Source: Bacteroidota bacterium (GTDB taxonomy: Bacteria; Bacteroidota; Ignavibacteria; Tepidaquicellales; Tepidaquicellaceae). From it: 64,000 nucleotides of DNA. The first letter of the stretch is position 1, and each line of letters begins with the position of its first letter. Below, one piece after another: positions 25,586-36,029 of the stretch. Location: contig JAFDZR010000009.1 of assembly GCA_018266875.1 (NCBI GenBank), forward strand, positions 1 to 64,000, given 5' to 3'. Under the pieces are notes generated by a model. It was not told where the DNA came from. It saw nothing but the letters and a program-made list of their open reading frames with translations, and ran no database searches. Position numbers and translations under genes: made by a program.

Positions 25586-28500
25586 CTATTCGTAATTCAA
25601 TACTGGAGACAGCCATTTCTCAGTCTCCTCCACACTCATTCCCTTCCTTTTTGCATAATCCTCTATCTGGTCCCTGCTGATCTTTCCAAGTCCGAAATAT
25701 CTGGATTGCGGATGGGCAAAATAAAACCCGCTTACCGATGAAGCAGGATACATTGCAAGACTTTCAGTAAGCTTTATCCCGGTATTTTTTTCCGCTTGAA
25801 GTAATTCAAATAGTGTCCATTTCTCTGTATGATCAGGACATGCCGGATATCCCGGAGCAGGTCTGATGCCTCTGTATTTTTCAGAGATCAGATCATCATT
25901 TTCAAGCTTTTCATTTTTATCATATCCCCAGTATTCGGTTCTTACTCTCTTATGCAGAAGTTCAGCAAATGCTTCAGCCAGTCTGTCAGCCAGCGCCTGC
26001 GTCATTATTTTATTGTAATCATCATGCTCTTCATTATATTTTTTGATCCATTTCTCGATACCAATACCTGCAGTTACTGCAAAACCTCCTATATAATCTT
26101 TTAATCCGGATTCTTTCGGAGCAATATAATCTGATAATGCAAAATTCGGCTGTCCGGCGCTTTTCTCATTCTGCTGCCTGAGTGTATGAAGAGTTTTAAG
26201 TACTTTAGTTCTGCTTTCATCAGTATAAACTTCAATATCATCTCCAGTAGAATTAGCATGCCATATTCCAATTACAGCTTTTGCTTTCAGTCTTTTTTCT
26301 CTGATAATATCTTTTAACAGATTCTTTGCATCCAGAAATAAATTTGTCGCCTGTTCGCCAACCACTTTGTCCTGTAAAATATCAGGATATTTTCCCGCCA
26401 TTTCCCAGGTTCTGAAAAACGGTGACCAGTCTATGTATTCGGCAATCTCTTCAATTGAATAATCATCAAATACTTTTATACCTGTGAATTCAGGAACTGC
26501 AATATCCTCTTTCTTAAATTCTATTGCAAATTTATTTTTCTTTGCATCTTCATATTTCAGATAATTTTTCTGGACTTTATTTTTCAAATGATGCTCGCGC
26601 AGTTTTGAATATTCCTCTTTAATTTCCGCTTCAAATGTTCCTTTATTTTCATTCAACAGATTTCCAACGACAGGAACTGACCTTGATGCGTCCAGTACAT
26701 GAATGGTCTGACCTCTTTTGTAATTCTGTTCGATCTTTACCGCCGTATGAACTTTGGAAGTAGTTGCGCCTCCTATAAGCAGCGGTATATCAAATCCTTC
26801 ACGCTCCATTTCCTTTGCAACATGAACCATCTCGTCAAGTGAAGGAGTTATGAGTCCGCTTAATCCAATTACATCCGCTTTTTCGTTTCTTGCCGCTTCA
26901 AGTATCTTTTCACAGGGAACCATCACACCCAGATCAACTACATCATAATTATTACATCCCAGTACAACACCGACTATGTTCTTACCGATATCATGCACAT
27001 CTCCCTTTACTGTAGCAAGCAGGATTTTCCCTTTGGGCTTTGAATCTACAGTCTTCTCTGCCTCTATATAGGGAAGCAGATACGCAACTGCTTTTTTCAT
27101 TACGCGCGCGCTCTTTACAACCTGCGGAAGGAACATTTTTCCCTCTCCGAAAAGATCACCAACCACATTCATTCCGTCCATCAGAGGACCTTCGATAACC
27201 TGTATCGGTTTGTCAAACATCTTTCTCGCCTCTTCTGTATCTTCATCAATGTAATCAACAATTCCTTTCACTAACGAATGTGTCAGTCTTTCTTTAACTC
27301 CCATCTTTCTCCATGTCTCATCCTTTACCTGTACTTTTCCCTTATGCTTTATATTCTCTGCAAACTCAACCAGTCTTTCAGTTGCATCAGGTCTTCTGTT
27401 GAGCAGAACGTCTTCAACTCTTTCAAGCAGATCTTTAGGAATTTCCTCATATACTTCTATCATTCCCGGATTTACAATTCCCATATCCATCCCGGCTTTA
27501 ATTGCATGATAAAGAAATGCGGAATGCATAGCTTCCCTTACTACATTATTTCCTCTGAATGAAAACGAAATGTTGCTCACTCCTCCGCTTACCTGGGCTC
27601 CGGGCAGATTTTCCTTTATCCACTTTGTTGCTCTCATATAATCAACTGCATAATTATTATGCTCTTCTATTCCCGTAGCGACTGTCAATATATTCGGATC
27701 GAAGATAATATCTTCCGGTTTGAAACCAACTTTTTTTGTAAGAATGTCATATGCTCTCCGGCAGATCTCTATCTTTCGTTCATAGGTATCCGCCTGTCCT
27801 TTTTCATCAAATGCCATAACGATCACCGCAGCTCCGTACATTTTTACTTTCCTTGCGCTTTCAATGAATTTATCTTCGCCTTCCTTCATTGAAATGGAAT
27901 TCACAATTGCTTTTCCCTGTACGCACTTCAATCCGGCTTCTATTACTGACCATTTGGATGAATCTATCATTATCGGAAGCTTTGAAATATCAGGTTCTGA
28001 CCCGATCAGGTTTAAAAATTTTGTCATTACCTCTTCCGAGTCCAGCATCCCCTCATCCATGTTAACGTCAATTATCTGGGCTCCACCTTCTACCTGATGT
28101 CTTGCGATGGAAAGCGCGTCTTCATATTTTTCCTCAACTATAAGTTTTTTGAACTGCGCCGACCCTGTTACGTTTGTTCTCTCGCCTACGTTTACAAAGT
28201 TACTTCCAATGTATACTTCAAGCGGTTCAAGTCCGCTGAATCTGGGAAATGATGGAATTACAGGCGGTACTCTCGGTTTATATTTTTTTACAACACCGGA
28301 AATGGCTTTGATATGCTCGGGCGTTGTCCCGCAGCAGCCGCCTACAATATTCAGAAGTCCTTCCTTTAGGAATTCCTCGATCTGAAATGCGGTGGAATCA
28401 GGTGTCTCGTCGTACTCTCCGAATTCATTCGGAAGTCCGGCATTAGGATGCGCGCTGATCAGCAGATCAGACTTTTCGGATATAGTAGAAATGTGCGGTC

Positions 28501-29251
28501 TGAGCTGTTTCGCGCCGAGTGCGCAGTTGAATCCGATGCTCAGAAGTTCAAGATGATTTACTGAATATAAAAAAGCTTCCACGGTCTGACCTGACAGCGT
28601 CCTGCCGCTTGCATCAGTTATTGTTCCAGATACCATTACCGGAATTCTCTTTCCGGTTTCATAAAACAATTTCTCTATCGCGAATAACGCTGCTTTGGCA
28701 TTCAGCGTATCAAATATTGTTTCAACTAATAATATATCCGCGCCTCCGTCCATAAGACCTCTTGACTGTTCATAATATGCATTTACGAGTTCATCAAACG
28801 TTACAGCCCTGTAACCCGGATCATTTACATCCGGCGAGAGTGATGCTGTTTTATTAGTTGGTCCGAGGGAACCTGCTACAAACCTTGGTTTATCAGGATC
28901 TCTTTCCGTATACTCCGCGGCTACTTCCTTAGCGATCTTTGCAGACTGAACGTTCATTTCATATACCAGATGCTCCAGTTTATAATCCGCCTGCGCTATG
29001 GAAGTTGAACTGAAAGTGTTGGTCTCGGCTATGTCAGCTCCCGCCTCAAAATATTTCGAATGAATTTCTCTAATAATATCTGGACGTGTAATTGACAACA
29101 GGTCATTGTTACCCTTCAGAGGATGTTTATGATCCTTAAATCTTTCTCCCCTGAAATCTTCTTCCTCCAGTTTGTATCTTTGTATCATTGTTCCCATAGC
29201 TCCGTCCAGAACAAGAATACGGCTTTTCAATAATTCCTTAATGTCTGTCAT
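25586..29251 (-). CDS. metH: Cobalamin-dependent methionine synthase
   Basis: Transfers a methyl group from 5-methyltetrahydrofolate to homocysteine through cobalamin. The 1221-residue protein holds all four modules. First is the homocysteine-binding barrel (about 1-320), with zinc cysteines in GFNCALG and GGCCGTTP. Second is the pterin-binding barrel (about 345-620, starting [10 protein letters not shown]). Third is the cobalamin module (about 650-900), with DVHDIGKN including axial ligand His753. Fourth is the C-terminal S-adenosylmethionine-binding activation domain, with [12 protein letters not shown] near 1130. The length is full for the family. Expression is likely governed by the SAM-I riboswitch upstream. 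No separate metF is in the window. Confidence 0.97.
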   Translation of the reverse strand: MTDIKELLKSRILVLDGAMGTMIQRYKLEEEDFRGERFKDHKHPLKGNNDLLSITRPDIIREIHSKYFEAGADIAETNTFSSTSIAQADYKLEHLVYEMNVQSAKIAKEVAAEYTERDPDKPRFVAGSLGPTNKTASLSPDVNDPGYRAVTFDELVNAYYEQSRGLMDGGADILLVETIFDTLNAKAALFAIEKLFYETGKRIPVMVSGTITDASGRTLSGQTVEAFLYSVNHLELLSIGFNCALGAKQLRPHISTISEKSDLLISAHPNAGLPNEFGEYDETPDSTAFQIEEFLKEGLLNIVGGCCGTTPEHIKAISGVVKKYKPRVPPVIPSFPRFSGLEPLEVYIGSNFVNVGERTNVTGSAQFKKLIVEEKYEDALSIARHQVEGGAQIIDVNMDEGMLDSEEVMTKFLNLIGSEPDISKLPIMIDSSKWSVIEAGLKCVQGKAIVNSISMKEGEDKFIESARKVKMYGAAVIVMAFDEKGQADTYERKIEICRRAYDILTKKVGFKPEDIIFDPNILTVATGIEEHNNYAVDYMRATKWIKENLPGAQVSGGVSNISFSFRGNNVVREAMHSAFLYHAIKAGMDMGIVNPGMIEVYEEIPKDLLERVEDVLLNRRPDATERLVEFAENIKHKGKVQVKDETWRKMGVKERLTHSLVKGIVDYIDEDTEEARKMFDKPIQVIEGPLMDGMNVVGDLFGEGKMFLPQVVKSARVMKKAVAYLLPYIEAEKTVDSKPKGKILLATVKGDVHDIGKNIVGVVLGCNNYDVVDLGVMVPCEKILEAARNEKADVIGLSGLITPSLDEMVHVAKEMEREGFDIPLLIGGATTSKVHTAVKIEQNYKRGQTIHVLDASRSVPVVGNLLNENKGTFEAEIKEEYSKLREHHLKNKVQKNYLKYEDAKKNKFAIEFKKEDIAVPEFTGIKVFDDYSIEEIAEYIDWSPFFRTWEMAGKYPDILQDKVVGEQATNLFLDAKNLLKDIIREKRLKAKAVIGIWHANSTGDDIEVYTDESRTKVLKTLHTLRQQNEKSAGQPNFALSDYIAPKESGLKDYIGGFAVTAGIGIEKWIKKYNEEHDDYNKIMTQALADRLAEAFAELLHKRVRTEYWGYDKNEKLENDDLISEKYRGIRPAPGYPACPDHTEKWTLFELLQAEKNTGIKLTESLAMYPASSVSGFYFAHPQSRYFGLGKISRDQIEDYAKRKGMSVEETEKWLSPVLNYE

Positions 29252-29326
29252 TTGGTTACTTTATTTTTAAATGTGTTTCGTTCGTATCTGAACTGATTTT
29301 GATCAGCTGTACTGCACCCTGAAAAT

Positions 29327-29360
29327 AAAAAATCCCTTACGGATGAGCCGGAAGAGATTT
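29327..29360 (-). terminator. Riboswitch-controlled terminator before metH
   Basis: On the - strand an imperfect hairpin (AAATCTCTTCCGG ... CCGTAAGGGATTT around CTCAT) runs into a T-rich tract. It lies between the SAM aptamer and the metH start, where the expression platform of a SAM-I riboswitch is expected. Confidence 0.7.
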
Positions 29361-29401
29361 CAAAATTTATACTGATATATAATGTTTGCAATCTTCCAAC
29401 T

Positions 29402-29514
29402 CATCTCTTCTCTGAATTCAATCAGAGTAGGAATTGGCACCTTTCAATCCTGAATTCAGAATGACGGTTGCCAAGGTTTCTCAGGGCCTAATCCCTCCAC
29501 CTTTCTCCATAAGT
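29402..29514 (-). promoter_or_regulatory. SAM-I (S-box) riboswitch upstream of metH
   Basis: Read on the - strand, the leader contains the S-box core in order: CTTATGGAGAAAGGTGGAGG, then GGCCCTGAGAAACC, then TTGGCAACC, and further on AGGTGCCAATTCC. These are the conserved aptamer segments of the SAM-I class, including the kink-turn and the internal loops that bind S-adenosylmethionine. The position, in front of methionine synthase and followed by a terminator hairpin, fits repression of metH when SAM is abundant. Confidence 0.93.
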
Positions 29515-29542
29515 CAGAAATACTAAGAACAAAATTTGTCTA

Positions 29543-29574
29543 CAAATATAATTCTTGATAACCTTAATTACAAT
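29543..29574 (-). promoter_or_regulatory. Promoter of the metH riboswitch transcript
   Basis: On the - strand ATTG (29571-29574) and TATATTTG (29543-29550) are separated by 20 bases, matching the TTTG-N20-TAnnTTTG arrangement; it also reads TTGTAA-N17-TATATT. It lies about 30 bases upstream of the aptamer. Confidence 0.6.
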
Positions 29575-29634
29575 TTAGAATAAAATATCAGTCCGGATTG
29601 CTGACGGTTGTTAAAATCTGAATTTTATTTTTCA

Positions 29635-29672
29635 CAAAAAAACCGGAACAGGAGTATTACTCCTGTTCCGGT
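29635..29672 (-). terminator. Strong terminator after ftsZ
   Basis: A 13-bp perfect stem (ACCGGAACAGGAG with CTCCTGTTCCGGT) with a 5-base loop, followed on the - strand by a run of seven T residues. It closes the division and cell wall cluster. Confidence 0.95.
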
Positions 29673-29710
29673 AAAGGGAATTTTTAAAATGGCATGTTTA
29701 ATGTGAAAAT

Positions 29711-30964
29711 TTAATCAGCTGATCTTCTTAGAAATGCCGGTTTTTCAAAATCATCGCTCAGACTTATCTCATTGAAATCAAAATCATCTTCCGCTTCAAA
29801 AACGGGTTTCTTCCTGATTTCACTCAGATCATCGGATAAATTTACCTGACGTCTCTTGTAAGCAGGGTTGTCATATACAGGAAGCTCTTCGTGATTAGGA
29901 AGAGTTGTGATCTTTCCTGCATTACTGTACCCTTTGTAAGATTCATCAATTTCGGGAATTCTACCTTCGGTAATCTCATCCTGAATACCGTTATTATGTG
30001 TATTTGAAACCTTGTTGAATCCAGTCGCTATTAATGTTACCATAACCTGATCTTCCATTGATTCATCTTCAACCCATCCCATAATGTATTTTGCATCTTC
30101 TCCTGCTGCTTTCTGAATGATCTGATTTATGATTTCTATCTCTCCTACTTTCAGATCTTTCGCGCAAATGTTTGTCAGTACGCATTTTGATCCTGAGATA
30201 TTTATTTCATCAAGAAGCGGATTCAGCAGAGCATCTCCGACAGCTTTTTCTGCTCTGTCCTTTCCTGCCGCAATACCGGTTCCGATCATAGCATCTCCCA
30301 TGTCCTTCATAATTGTCTTCACGTCAGCAAAATCAACGTTGATATCACCTGTCTCGGTGATTATCTTTGAAATTCCGTTGACGGCATTGTATAAAACCCT
30401 GTCAGCAAGTTCAAATGCCTGTCTGTTTGTTGTTTCTTTACTTACCAGTCCCAGTATGTTCTCGTTTGGAATAACAATCAGACTGTCAACTTCATTTTTG
30501 AGTTTTTCAATTCCTCTGTTGGCAAGTTCCATTCTGAGTTTACTTTCGAATAAGAACGGAGTTGTCACAATTGAAACTACAAGGGAACCGAGACTTTTTG
30601 CAATTCTGGCTACGGCAGGAGCGCCGCCGGTACCGGTTCCGCCTCCCATACCTGCAGTGACAAATACCATGTCGCTGCCTTTCAAAGCGGATTCAATTTC
30701 CTCTCTGCTTTCCTCTACTGCTTTAAAACCGATCTCTTCCACCATGCCTGCTCCCAGTCCTTTGGTAAGATTTCTTCCGATCTGAATTTTAACTTCGGAT
30801 TTGTTCTTTGCAAGTACCTGCGCATCGGTGTTTATGGCGATAAATTCCACGCCTTCGATACCTTTGTTTACCATTGAGTTCAGAGCGTTTCCGCCTCCGC
30901 CGCCGACGCCTACTACTCTTATCTTTGCGCCAGAGGCGCTTTTATCTGATATTTTTATTGCCAT
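29711..30964 (-). CDS. ftsZ: Cell division GTPase FtsZ
   Basis: Tubulin homologue that forms the division ring. The 417 residues include the nucleotide-binding GGGGGNA loop (20-27), the tubulin signature GGGTGTG (107-113) and the catalytic T7-loop region NVDFADVKTIM (about 208-218). A variable linker (about 330-400) leads to the C-terminal tail ending EKPAFLRRSAD, the peptide that docks on FtsA and other partners in this lineage. Last gene of the cluster, 65 bases after ftsA and followed by a strong terminator. Confidence 0.97.
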   Translation of the reverse strand: MAIKISDKSASGAKIRVVGVGGGGGNALNSMVNKGIEGVEFIAINTDAQVLAKNKSEVKIQIGRNLTKGLGAGMVEEIGFKAVEESREEIESALKGSDMVFVTAGMGGGTGTGGAPAVARIAKSLGSLVVSIVTTPFLFESKLRMELANRGIEKLKNEVDSLIVIPNENILGLVSKETTNRQAFELADRVLYNAVNGISKIITETGDINVDFADVKTIMKDMGDAMIGTGIAAGKDRAEKAVGDALLNPLLDEINISGSKCVLTNICAKDLKVGEIEIINQIIQKAAGEDAKYIMGWVEDESMEDQVMVTLIATGFNKVSNTHNNGIQDEITEGRIPEIDESYKGYSNAGKITTLPNHEELPVYDNPAYKRRQVNLSDDLSEIRKKPVFEAEDDFDFNEISLSDDFEKPAFLRRSAD

Positions 30965-31029
30965 TTTATTTTTCCCTTTCTTATTTATTTAATAAGATGT
31001 TTATATTTATAAATTTTTATTTTTTTTTA

Positions 31030-32310
31030 TTAAAGCTCATCAAACCACGCCTTTACCTTGTTGAATATTCCTTTCATTGTAAGCTCTTTGTTCCTTCTTG
31101 TGTTTCTGAATTCCGTCATTTTATTCTTGTCATTCATTGTTTTTAATCTGTGCAGCACCAGTCCGACACCAGTTGCGAAGATAGGATTTTCTACTTCCCT
31201 TATCAGACCTCCGGTCAGTCCGGTCGGTATCCCGAGGTTTACATCCATTCCTAAAATTTTCTCGGCAAGTTCCTTTGTGCCCTTTACCAGCGAACCTCCC
31301 CCTGTTATTACTACTCCCGCGTGAAGCTCTTTTGATATCTGCGAATTCTGTATCTCTATTGCCGAGAGTTCAAATATATCCTGCATCCTTGCCTGGATTA
31401 TTCTTGCCAGAATGCTTTTGCTTGTCTTTTTCGGAATGTCCCTTATTGACTGTACCATGATCTCTTCATCGTTCAGTATCTCAGAAACAGTTGCATATCC
31501 GTATTCACGCTTAATCCTTTCTGCTTCCTCATCTGAAATTCCGAGAGCCTCGACTATATCATTTGTTACTAAATTTCCTGCAATGCCTATTCCGGCTGTA
31601 TATTTCAGTACTCCTTTTTTGAATACGGCAATATCCGATGTCCCTCCTCCTATATCTATCATAGCAACTCCCACTTTTTTTTCGGTCTCGTCTAAAACTG
31701 AATAGGATGAAGCGATTGGTTCGAGTACAATGTCATCTATGTCCACGTCACAGCTCATTACGCATTTTGACAGGTCATCTATTGATGATACCAGTCCTGT
31801 TATGATATTTACCTTAGCTTCAAGCCTGGTTCCGAACATTCCCACAGGTGTTTCAAAAATTCCGTCCTTTCCGTCAATAATATATTCCTGAGGAATTACA
31901 TCTATTATTGTTGTATCACTCGGAAGCTTTATTATTTTTGCCTGCTCTATAAGCCGCTGTACATCCTGTTCCTGTATCACTCTGTCAGAATTGTTGATTC
32001 CGATTGCGCTGTTTGACTGGATGCATCTGATATAATGTCCGGCTATTCCTACAGAGACAGAACTGATCTCTATCCCTGATTTCATTTCGGCTTCCGAAAT
32101 TGCCTCCCTTATTGACTCGGATGTTTTGGTGGGATTGACGACTATTCCCCTGTGAAGTCCGAATGACGGCGCTTTACCGATTCCAAGTATGTCAATGTTA
32201 CTCTCATCCTTTACCCTTGCAACTATTACGCAGATCTTTGTTGTGCCTACGTCTAGTCCTACAATGATGTCATCCTCTGTTTTCTTTTTATTTTTCCTTT
32301 TCCCTGCCAT
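31030..32310 (-). CDS. ftsA: Cell division protein FtsA
   Basis: Actin-like ATPase that tethers FtsZ to the membrane. The 426-residue protein begins with a basic stretch followed by the phosphate-1 motif VGLDVGTTKI (about 17-26); the DIGGGTSDIAVF phosphate-2 motif lies near 216-227, and VVITGGGSLVKGTKEL (about 329-344) forms the adenosine motif. The C-terminal amphipathic tail (GIFNKVKAWFDEL) is the membrane anchor. Its start codon overlaps the ftsQ stop by one base. Confidence 0.96.
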   Translation of the reverse strand: MAGKRKNKKKTEDDIIVGLDVGTTKICVIVARVKDESNIDILGIGKAPSFGLHRGIVVNPTKTSESIREAISEAEMKSGIEISSVSVGIAGHYIRCIQSNSAIGINNSDRVIQEQDVQRLIEQAKIIKLPSDTTIIDVIPQEYIIDGKDGIFETPVGMFGTRLEAKVNIITGLVSSIDDLSKCVMSCDVDIDDIVLEPIASSYSVLDETEKKVGVAMIDIGGGTSDIAVFKKGVLKYTAGIGIAGNLVTNDIVEALGISDEEAERIKREYGYATVSEILNDEEIMVQSIRDIPKKTSKSILARIIQARMQDIFELSAIEIQNSQISKELHAGVVITGGGSLVKGTKELAEKILGMDVNLGIPTGLTGGLIREVENPIFATGVGLVLHRLKTMNDKNKMTEFRNTRRNKELTMKGIFNKVKAWFDEL

Positions 32311-33083
32311 TATTGGTTTATTGAATTTACGATAATCTGATTCCTGAACCGCAGATCTATATAATTAACCTTCGTCTTTAACTGCTCCGCCAGATATTGA
32401 TTTAAATAATTCTTTAATATCCTGAGTTTTACATTTAACTCATTCTGATATTCCTTGTCTGCAATTTTTTTGTCATTATGCCTGGGGAAATAAATCGGTG
32501 TCGAATCTTCAGATAAATAAACAATTATTTTTGAAGTATCGGACATTCTAACCTCCGAAATATTATTGTATAGTGATTTACTCTGTTTATAGGAATTAAG
32601 GATTACAAACAATGCCGTCCTTAGATCTTCCGTGTTGAATTTATTTCTGCTTTTCGGATTTGTCTCTTTTCTTACTCCGCTTATTACAGGCAGATCATAC
32701 ATTTTTGAGAAATTTTTATAAGGGAAAACGTCAAGCCCGTCGTCAAGCAGATACATTTCATTATCACCGTTGAGTATTGCAACAGGTCTTTTCTCCACAA
32801 CTTCAATTTTGATCTCAGACGGCGGAACCCTGCTCACAAAAACACTCTTGATTTCAGGATGCTTTGAAATTCTGTCCTGAATTACTTCTATTCCTGTCTC
32901 ATTTATGTTTGTCATCGAATCATTTAAATGAGCAGCATTCAGGATCTCTTCCCTTGAAATAGTATAATTTCCGCTTACTGTTATTTTTTCGATTTTGTCT
33001 TCGCTTCTCCAGTTGAGAGACAATACTGCGAGCGCTCCCAGAGAAATAACCGTAAATATCATAATAGCTTTTTTAATATTCAT
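32310..33083 (-). CDS. ftsQ: Cell division protein FtsQ/DivIB
   Basis: Bitopic divisome protein of 257 residues. One membrane helix (about 5-23) is followed by a POTRA domain (about 32-105, starting IEKITVSGNYTISREEIL) and the FtsQ beta domain. Sequence conservation in this family is low, so the call rests on topology, the POTRA pattern and its place between murC and ftsA. It overlaps murC by 4 bases (ATGA) and ftsA by 1, indicating translational coupling. Confidence 0.9.
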   Translation of the reverse strand: MNIKKAIMIFTVISLGALAVLSLNWRSEDKIEKITVSGNYTISREEILNAAHLNDSMTNINETGIEVIQDRISKHPEIKSVFVSRVPPSEIKIEVVEKRPVAILNGDNEMYLLDDGLDVFPYKNFSKMYDLPVISGVRKETNPKSRNKFNTEDLRTALFVILNSYKQSKSLYNNISEVRMSDTSKIIVYLSEDSTPIYFPRHNDKKIADKEYQNELNVKLRILKNYLNQYLAEQLKTKVNYIDLRFRNQIIVNSINQ

Positions 33084-34474
33084 AACGGCACTGTCCAGTT
33101 AGATTTTACCTTCATTCTCTTTATAAATTTCTTACAGTAATCCGTAATATCTCCTGCGCCCTGAAATATAAATACATCTCCGTTCCTGTGTATCTCTGCA
33201 AGCTTATCTAGAAGCTTATCTGCATTTTCAAAATAATAGCCTTCCTTTCCCGTTTTCAGATATTCCTTCAGAATGATTTCGCTCGTAATGCCGGGAATGC
33301 TCTCTTCCCTAGCCGGATAGATCCTCGCAAGAAAAAGTATGTCCGTATCCGCAAATGAATCTGCAAATTCCCTGTAAAAATCTCTTGTCCTTGTATAAAG
33401 ATGCGGCTGAAAAACAGTTATGATCCTGCCTTCATGCATTCTTCTCATTGCTTCAAGCGTCACCTTTACCTCTGTTGGATGATGGGCATAATCATCATAT
33501 ACTTTAATTCCGTTATTATATTTAAGCTCCATCCTTCTTTTTACTCCGGTAAAAGTCTTCATGCTTTCATTGAATCCGTCCGCCTTTATCCCGAACTTGT
33601 TACCGGTGATGAATGCTGCTGCGGAATTCAGCACGTTGTGATTTCCGAATACTTTTATTCTCAGAATTTCATTGTCAATATGATATGTAATGCTTGATTT
33701 CTCATATCCGGGATTCTCTATCACTACATCATTTGATTTTTCAAAACCGTACCTGACCGTTCCGGAGAGATCCTTTATTATATCATTTACATTTTCATCA
33801 TCACCGAATGCAATTATCTTCAGATCTTCTTTTCCGTTCATTATGAATTTCCTGAATGAATCTTTTATCTCATTGATGTCCTTGTATATGTCAAGGTGAT
33901 CTTCCTCAATATTGGTGATTACAATTATATCAGGTCTCAGCTGCAGAAAACTCCTGTCGTATTCATCAGCTTCAACTACAGCCAGATTGCTCTTTCCGGT
34001 TCTTGATGTGCTTCCGTCCAGAAATTCCATGTTCCCACCTACAAATATTGTCGGATCCAGTTTATTGTCAAGCAGCACTTTCGCTATCATGGAAGAAGTT
34101 GTTGTCTTTCCGTGAGTTCCGCAGACAGCTATCATATACATTTCATTCACAATGTTTCCAAGCGCTTCCGCCCTTTTTACAGATCTTATATTTAATTCGA
34201 TTGTCTTTTTTAGTTCTGCATTATCTTCTTTTACTGCAGATGTATATATCACCAGTTCCGTATCATCCGGAAGATTCGAAGCTTTATGACCTTCAAAGAC
34301 TTTCACTCCGAGGATTTCAAGTTTCCTTCCCGCCGCTCCCGGATTAAGATCGCTTCCGGTTACTATAAAATTCTTTTTCGCAAGGTATTCGGCAATTCCG
34401 CTCATCCCTATTCCGCAGATTCCTATCAGATGAACCCTGCTGATACCGCTGAATATGTTTTCCGGTGCTTCCAT
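33080..34474 (-). CDS. murC: UDP-N-acetylmuramate-L-alanine ligase
   Basis: Adds the first amino acid of the peptidoglycan stem peptide. The 464-residue Mur ligase shows the N-terminal nucleotide-sugar loop GICGIGMSGIAE (18-29), the ATP-binding GTHGKTT (119-125) and, further on, the central EADEYDRSF motif and HPTEV of the C-terminal domain. It is preceded, with a 1-base overlap, by the 155-residue membrane protein gene and overlaps ftsQ by 4 bases. murB and ddl, often neighbours of murC, are absent. Confidence 0.96.
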   Translation of the reverse strand: MEAPENIFSGISRVHLIGICGIGMSGIAEYLAKKNFIVTGSDLNPGAAGRKLEILGVKVFEGHKASNLPDDTELVIYTSAVKEDNAELKKTIELNIRSVKRAEALGNIVNEMYMIAVCGTHGKTTTSSMIAKVLLDNKLDPTIFVGGNMEFLDGSTSRTGKSNLAVVEADEYDRSFLQLRPDIIVITNIEEDHLDIYKDINEIKDSFRKFIMNGKEDLKIIAFGDDENVNDIIKDLSGTVRYGFEKSNDVVIENPGYEKSSITYHIDNEILRIKVFGNHNVLNSAAAFITGNKFGIKADGFNESMKTFTGVKRRMELKYNNGIKVYDDYAHHPTEVKVTLEAMRRMHEGRIITVFQPHLYTRTRDFYREFADSFADTDILFLARIYPAREESIPGITSEIILKEYLKTGKEGYYFENADKLLDKLAEIHRNGDVFIFQGAGDITDYCKKFIKRMKVKSNWTVPL

Positions 34475-34941
34475 TATTTGAATGAAATTTTTTTTGAAAT
34501 ATTTTTGAATTCCGTCATCAGTCCCTTTTCATTGTTGAAATCGTTTAGTTTTATCCGCAGCAGTCTTCTCCTGTTTATCAGTTTTAATTTTACTATTCTG
34601 GATTCACTCTTTTCTTCTTTAACTCTTCTCTTCTCTCTTGAAAATCTTACATGAAGGATCTCATTTAAAAATATTTCCCTGTGTCCGAACCTGTTTCTGA
34701 AAATTATTTTATCATCTTCAAATATCAGCTCTCTGCCTCTCAGTGCATTTAACAGAAGCATTATCAGATAGAAAAAAATGAAAATCAAAATTATGTATAT
34801 TATCGGATCCTTTACAACCAGCTCAAATCTCTCCTGAAAGAATTTTCCTTTGAGCAGCATATATATTATCAGCGTTATCAGATATATCACAAGGGATTTA
34901 TAATAAAAATCAAGATTATATTTATATATCCTTTTGTTCAA
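34474..34941 (-). CDS. Small membrane protein with PH-like C-terminal domain, inserted in the division cluster
   Basis: The 155-residue protein has two hydrophobic segments (about 15-31 and 44-66) and then a basic, beta-rich soluble region (about 67-155). The latter, with ELIFEDDKIIFRNRFGHREI and later strands, resembles bacterial PH-like (YdbS/bPH) domains. I do not recognise it as a named protein. It overlaps murG by 4 bases and murC by 1, so it is translated with the cluster and probably serves envelope growth or division, though that is inference from position. ftsL is assigned elsewhere, so it is not a missing FtsL. Confidence 0.7.
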   Translation of the reverse strand: MNKRIYKYNLDFYYKSLVIYLITLIIYMLLKGKFFQERFELVVKDPIIYIILIFIFFYLIMLLLNALRGRELIFEDDKIIFRNRFGHREIFLNEILHVRFSREKRRVKEEKSESRIVKLKLINRRRLLRIKLNDFNNEKGLMTEFKNISKKISFK

Positions 34942-36029
34942 TTTCTTCCCGCCAGTTTAATTACTTCTTCCGCAATCTTCTTCGCTGCATCCCTGTCTCC
35001 GATCCCGCTAATATTTTTCTGTAATTCTGACAATCTCCCGATATCACTCAGCAGTCTGAGTATTTCATTAAGTAAATTTTCTCCTGCGTCTTGCTGCAGT
35101 ATCACTTCAGCTGCTCCGAGTTTCTTTAAGCTCAATGCATTCTTTACCTGATGTTCCTCTGCTGAACCCGGCAGAGGAATTAATATTGAAGCCTTTTTTA
35201 ATAAACCTAATTCCATGATACTCGTAATTCCGGCTCTGCATATCACAAGATCCGCAGCAGAATAAGCTTCATCCATTTTGTCAATAAACTTAAGTATCTT
35301 CACTCCACTTGCATATTGTCCGAAGCTGTCTTTGGTCTTTTCATATTCTGGACTTCCTGTCTGCCATATCACATTAATTTCATTAATAAATATTTCAGGA
35401 AGTATCCTGGCAATGACTTCGTTTATTCCTCTAGCCCCCTGGCTTCCGCCGAATATCAATACTGTTTTATTCACAGGGTCAAGTCCGAAATTCCTAATTG
35501 ATGCATCTCTGTCTTTTATCTCAAGCGTGGATCTTACCGGATGCGGTATTTTTATTACATTATCATTTCTCTTAAGATATTTCCTTGTTTCGTCAAAATT
35601 TATCACTACCCTGTCAGCTCTTTCGGAAAGCATTTTTATTGTCTTTCCGGCAAATGAATTTCCTTCCTGTATTAATACTGGAATTCCCATTTTGAAAGCC
35701 GAATGTATCACAGGTCCGCACACAAATCCGCCGGTTCCGACAGCAGCGTCGGGTTTAAATCCTCTGATGATCTCTTTGCTTCGTGTGATGGATCTCATTA
35801 CTTTCAATGGGAGTAAAATATTTTTAAAAAAATTCTTTCTGTCAATTCCCGATATCCTTATTGTTTTAAGCTTGTATCCGTTCTGCGGAACTATCTTTTC
35901 CTCGATCCTGCCTTCAGCGCCTATGAATAATATTGACGCATCGCTGTCAAGCTTCCTTATCTCATCCGCAATTGCAATTGCGGGAAAAATGTGCCCTCCG
36001 GTCCCGCCTCCTGCAAATAAATATTTCAT
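34938..36029 (-). CDS. murG: Lipid II synthase MurG
   Basis: Membrane-associated GT-B glycosyltransferase that adds GlcNAc to lipid I. The 363-residue protein has the G-loop GGGTGGHIFPA (7-17), the second glycine-rich loop GGSQGARGIN (about 194-203), and the donor-binding CRAGITSIMEL segment (about 262-272). It sits between ftsW (1-base overlap) and the small membrane protein (4-base overlap). Confidence 0.96.
   Translation of the reverse strand: MKYLFAGGGTGGHIFPAIAIADEIRKLDSDASILFIGAEGRIEEKIVPQNGYKLKTIRISGIDRKNFFKNILLPLKVMRSITRSKEIIRGFKPDAAVGTGGFVCGPVIHSAFKMGIPVLIQEGNSFAGKTIKMLSERADRVVINFDETRKYLKRNDNVIKIPHPVRSTLEIKDRDASIRNFGLDPVNKTVLIFGGSQGARGINEVIARILPEIFINEINVIWQTGSPEYEKTKDSFGQYASGVKILKFIDKMDEAYSAADLVICRAGITSIMELGLLKKASILIPLPGSAEEHQVKNALSLKKLGAAEVILQQDAGENLLNEILRLLSDIGRLSELQKNISGIGDRDAAKKIAEEVIKLAGRN

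Noticed and set aside
30129-30785. 218-codon open frame on the + strand
   Set aside because: Entirely antisense to ftsZ; its composition (Ser, Ile, Pro rich) is what the reverse of a normal gene gives, and it has no recognisable domain.
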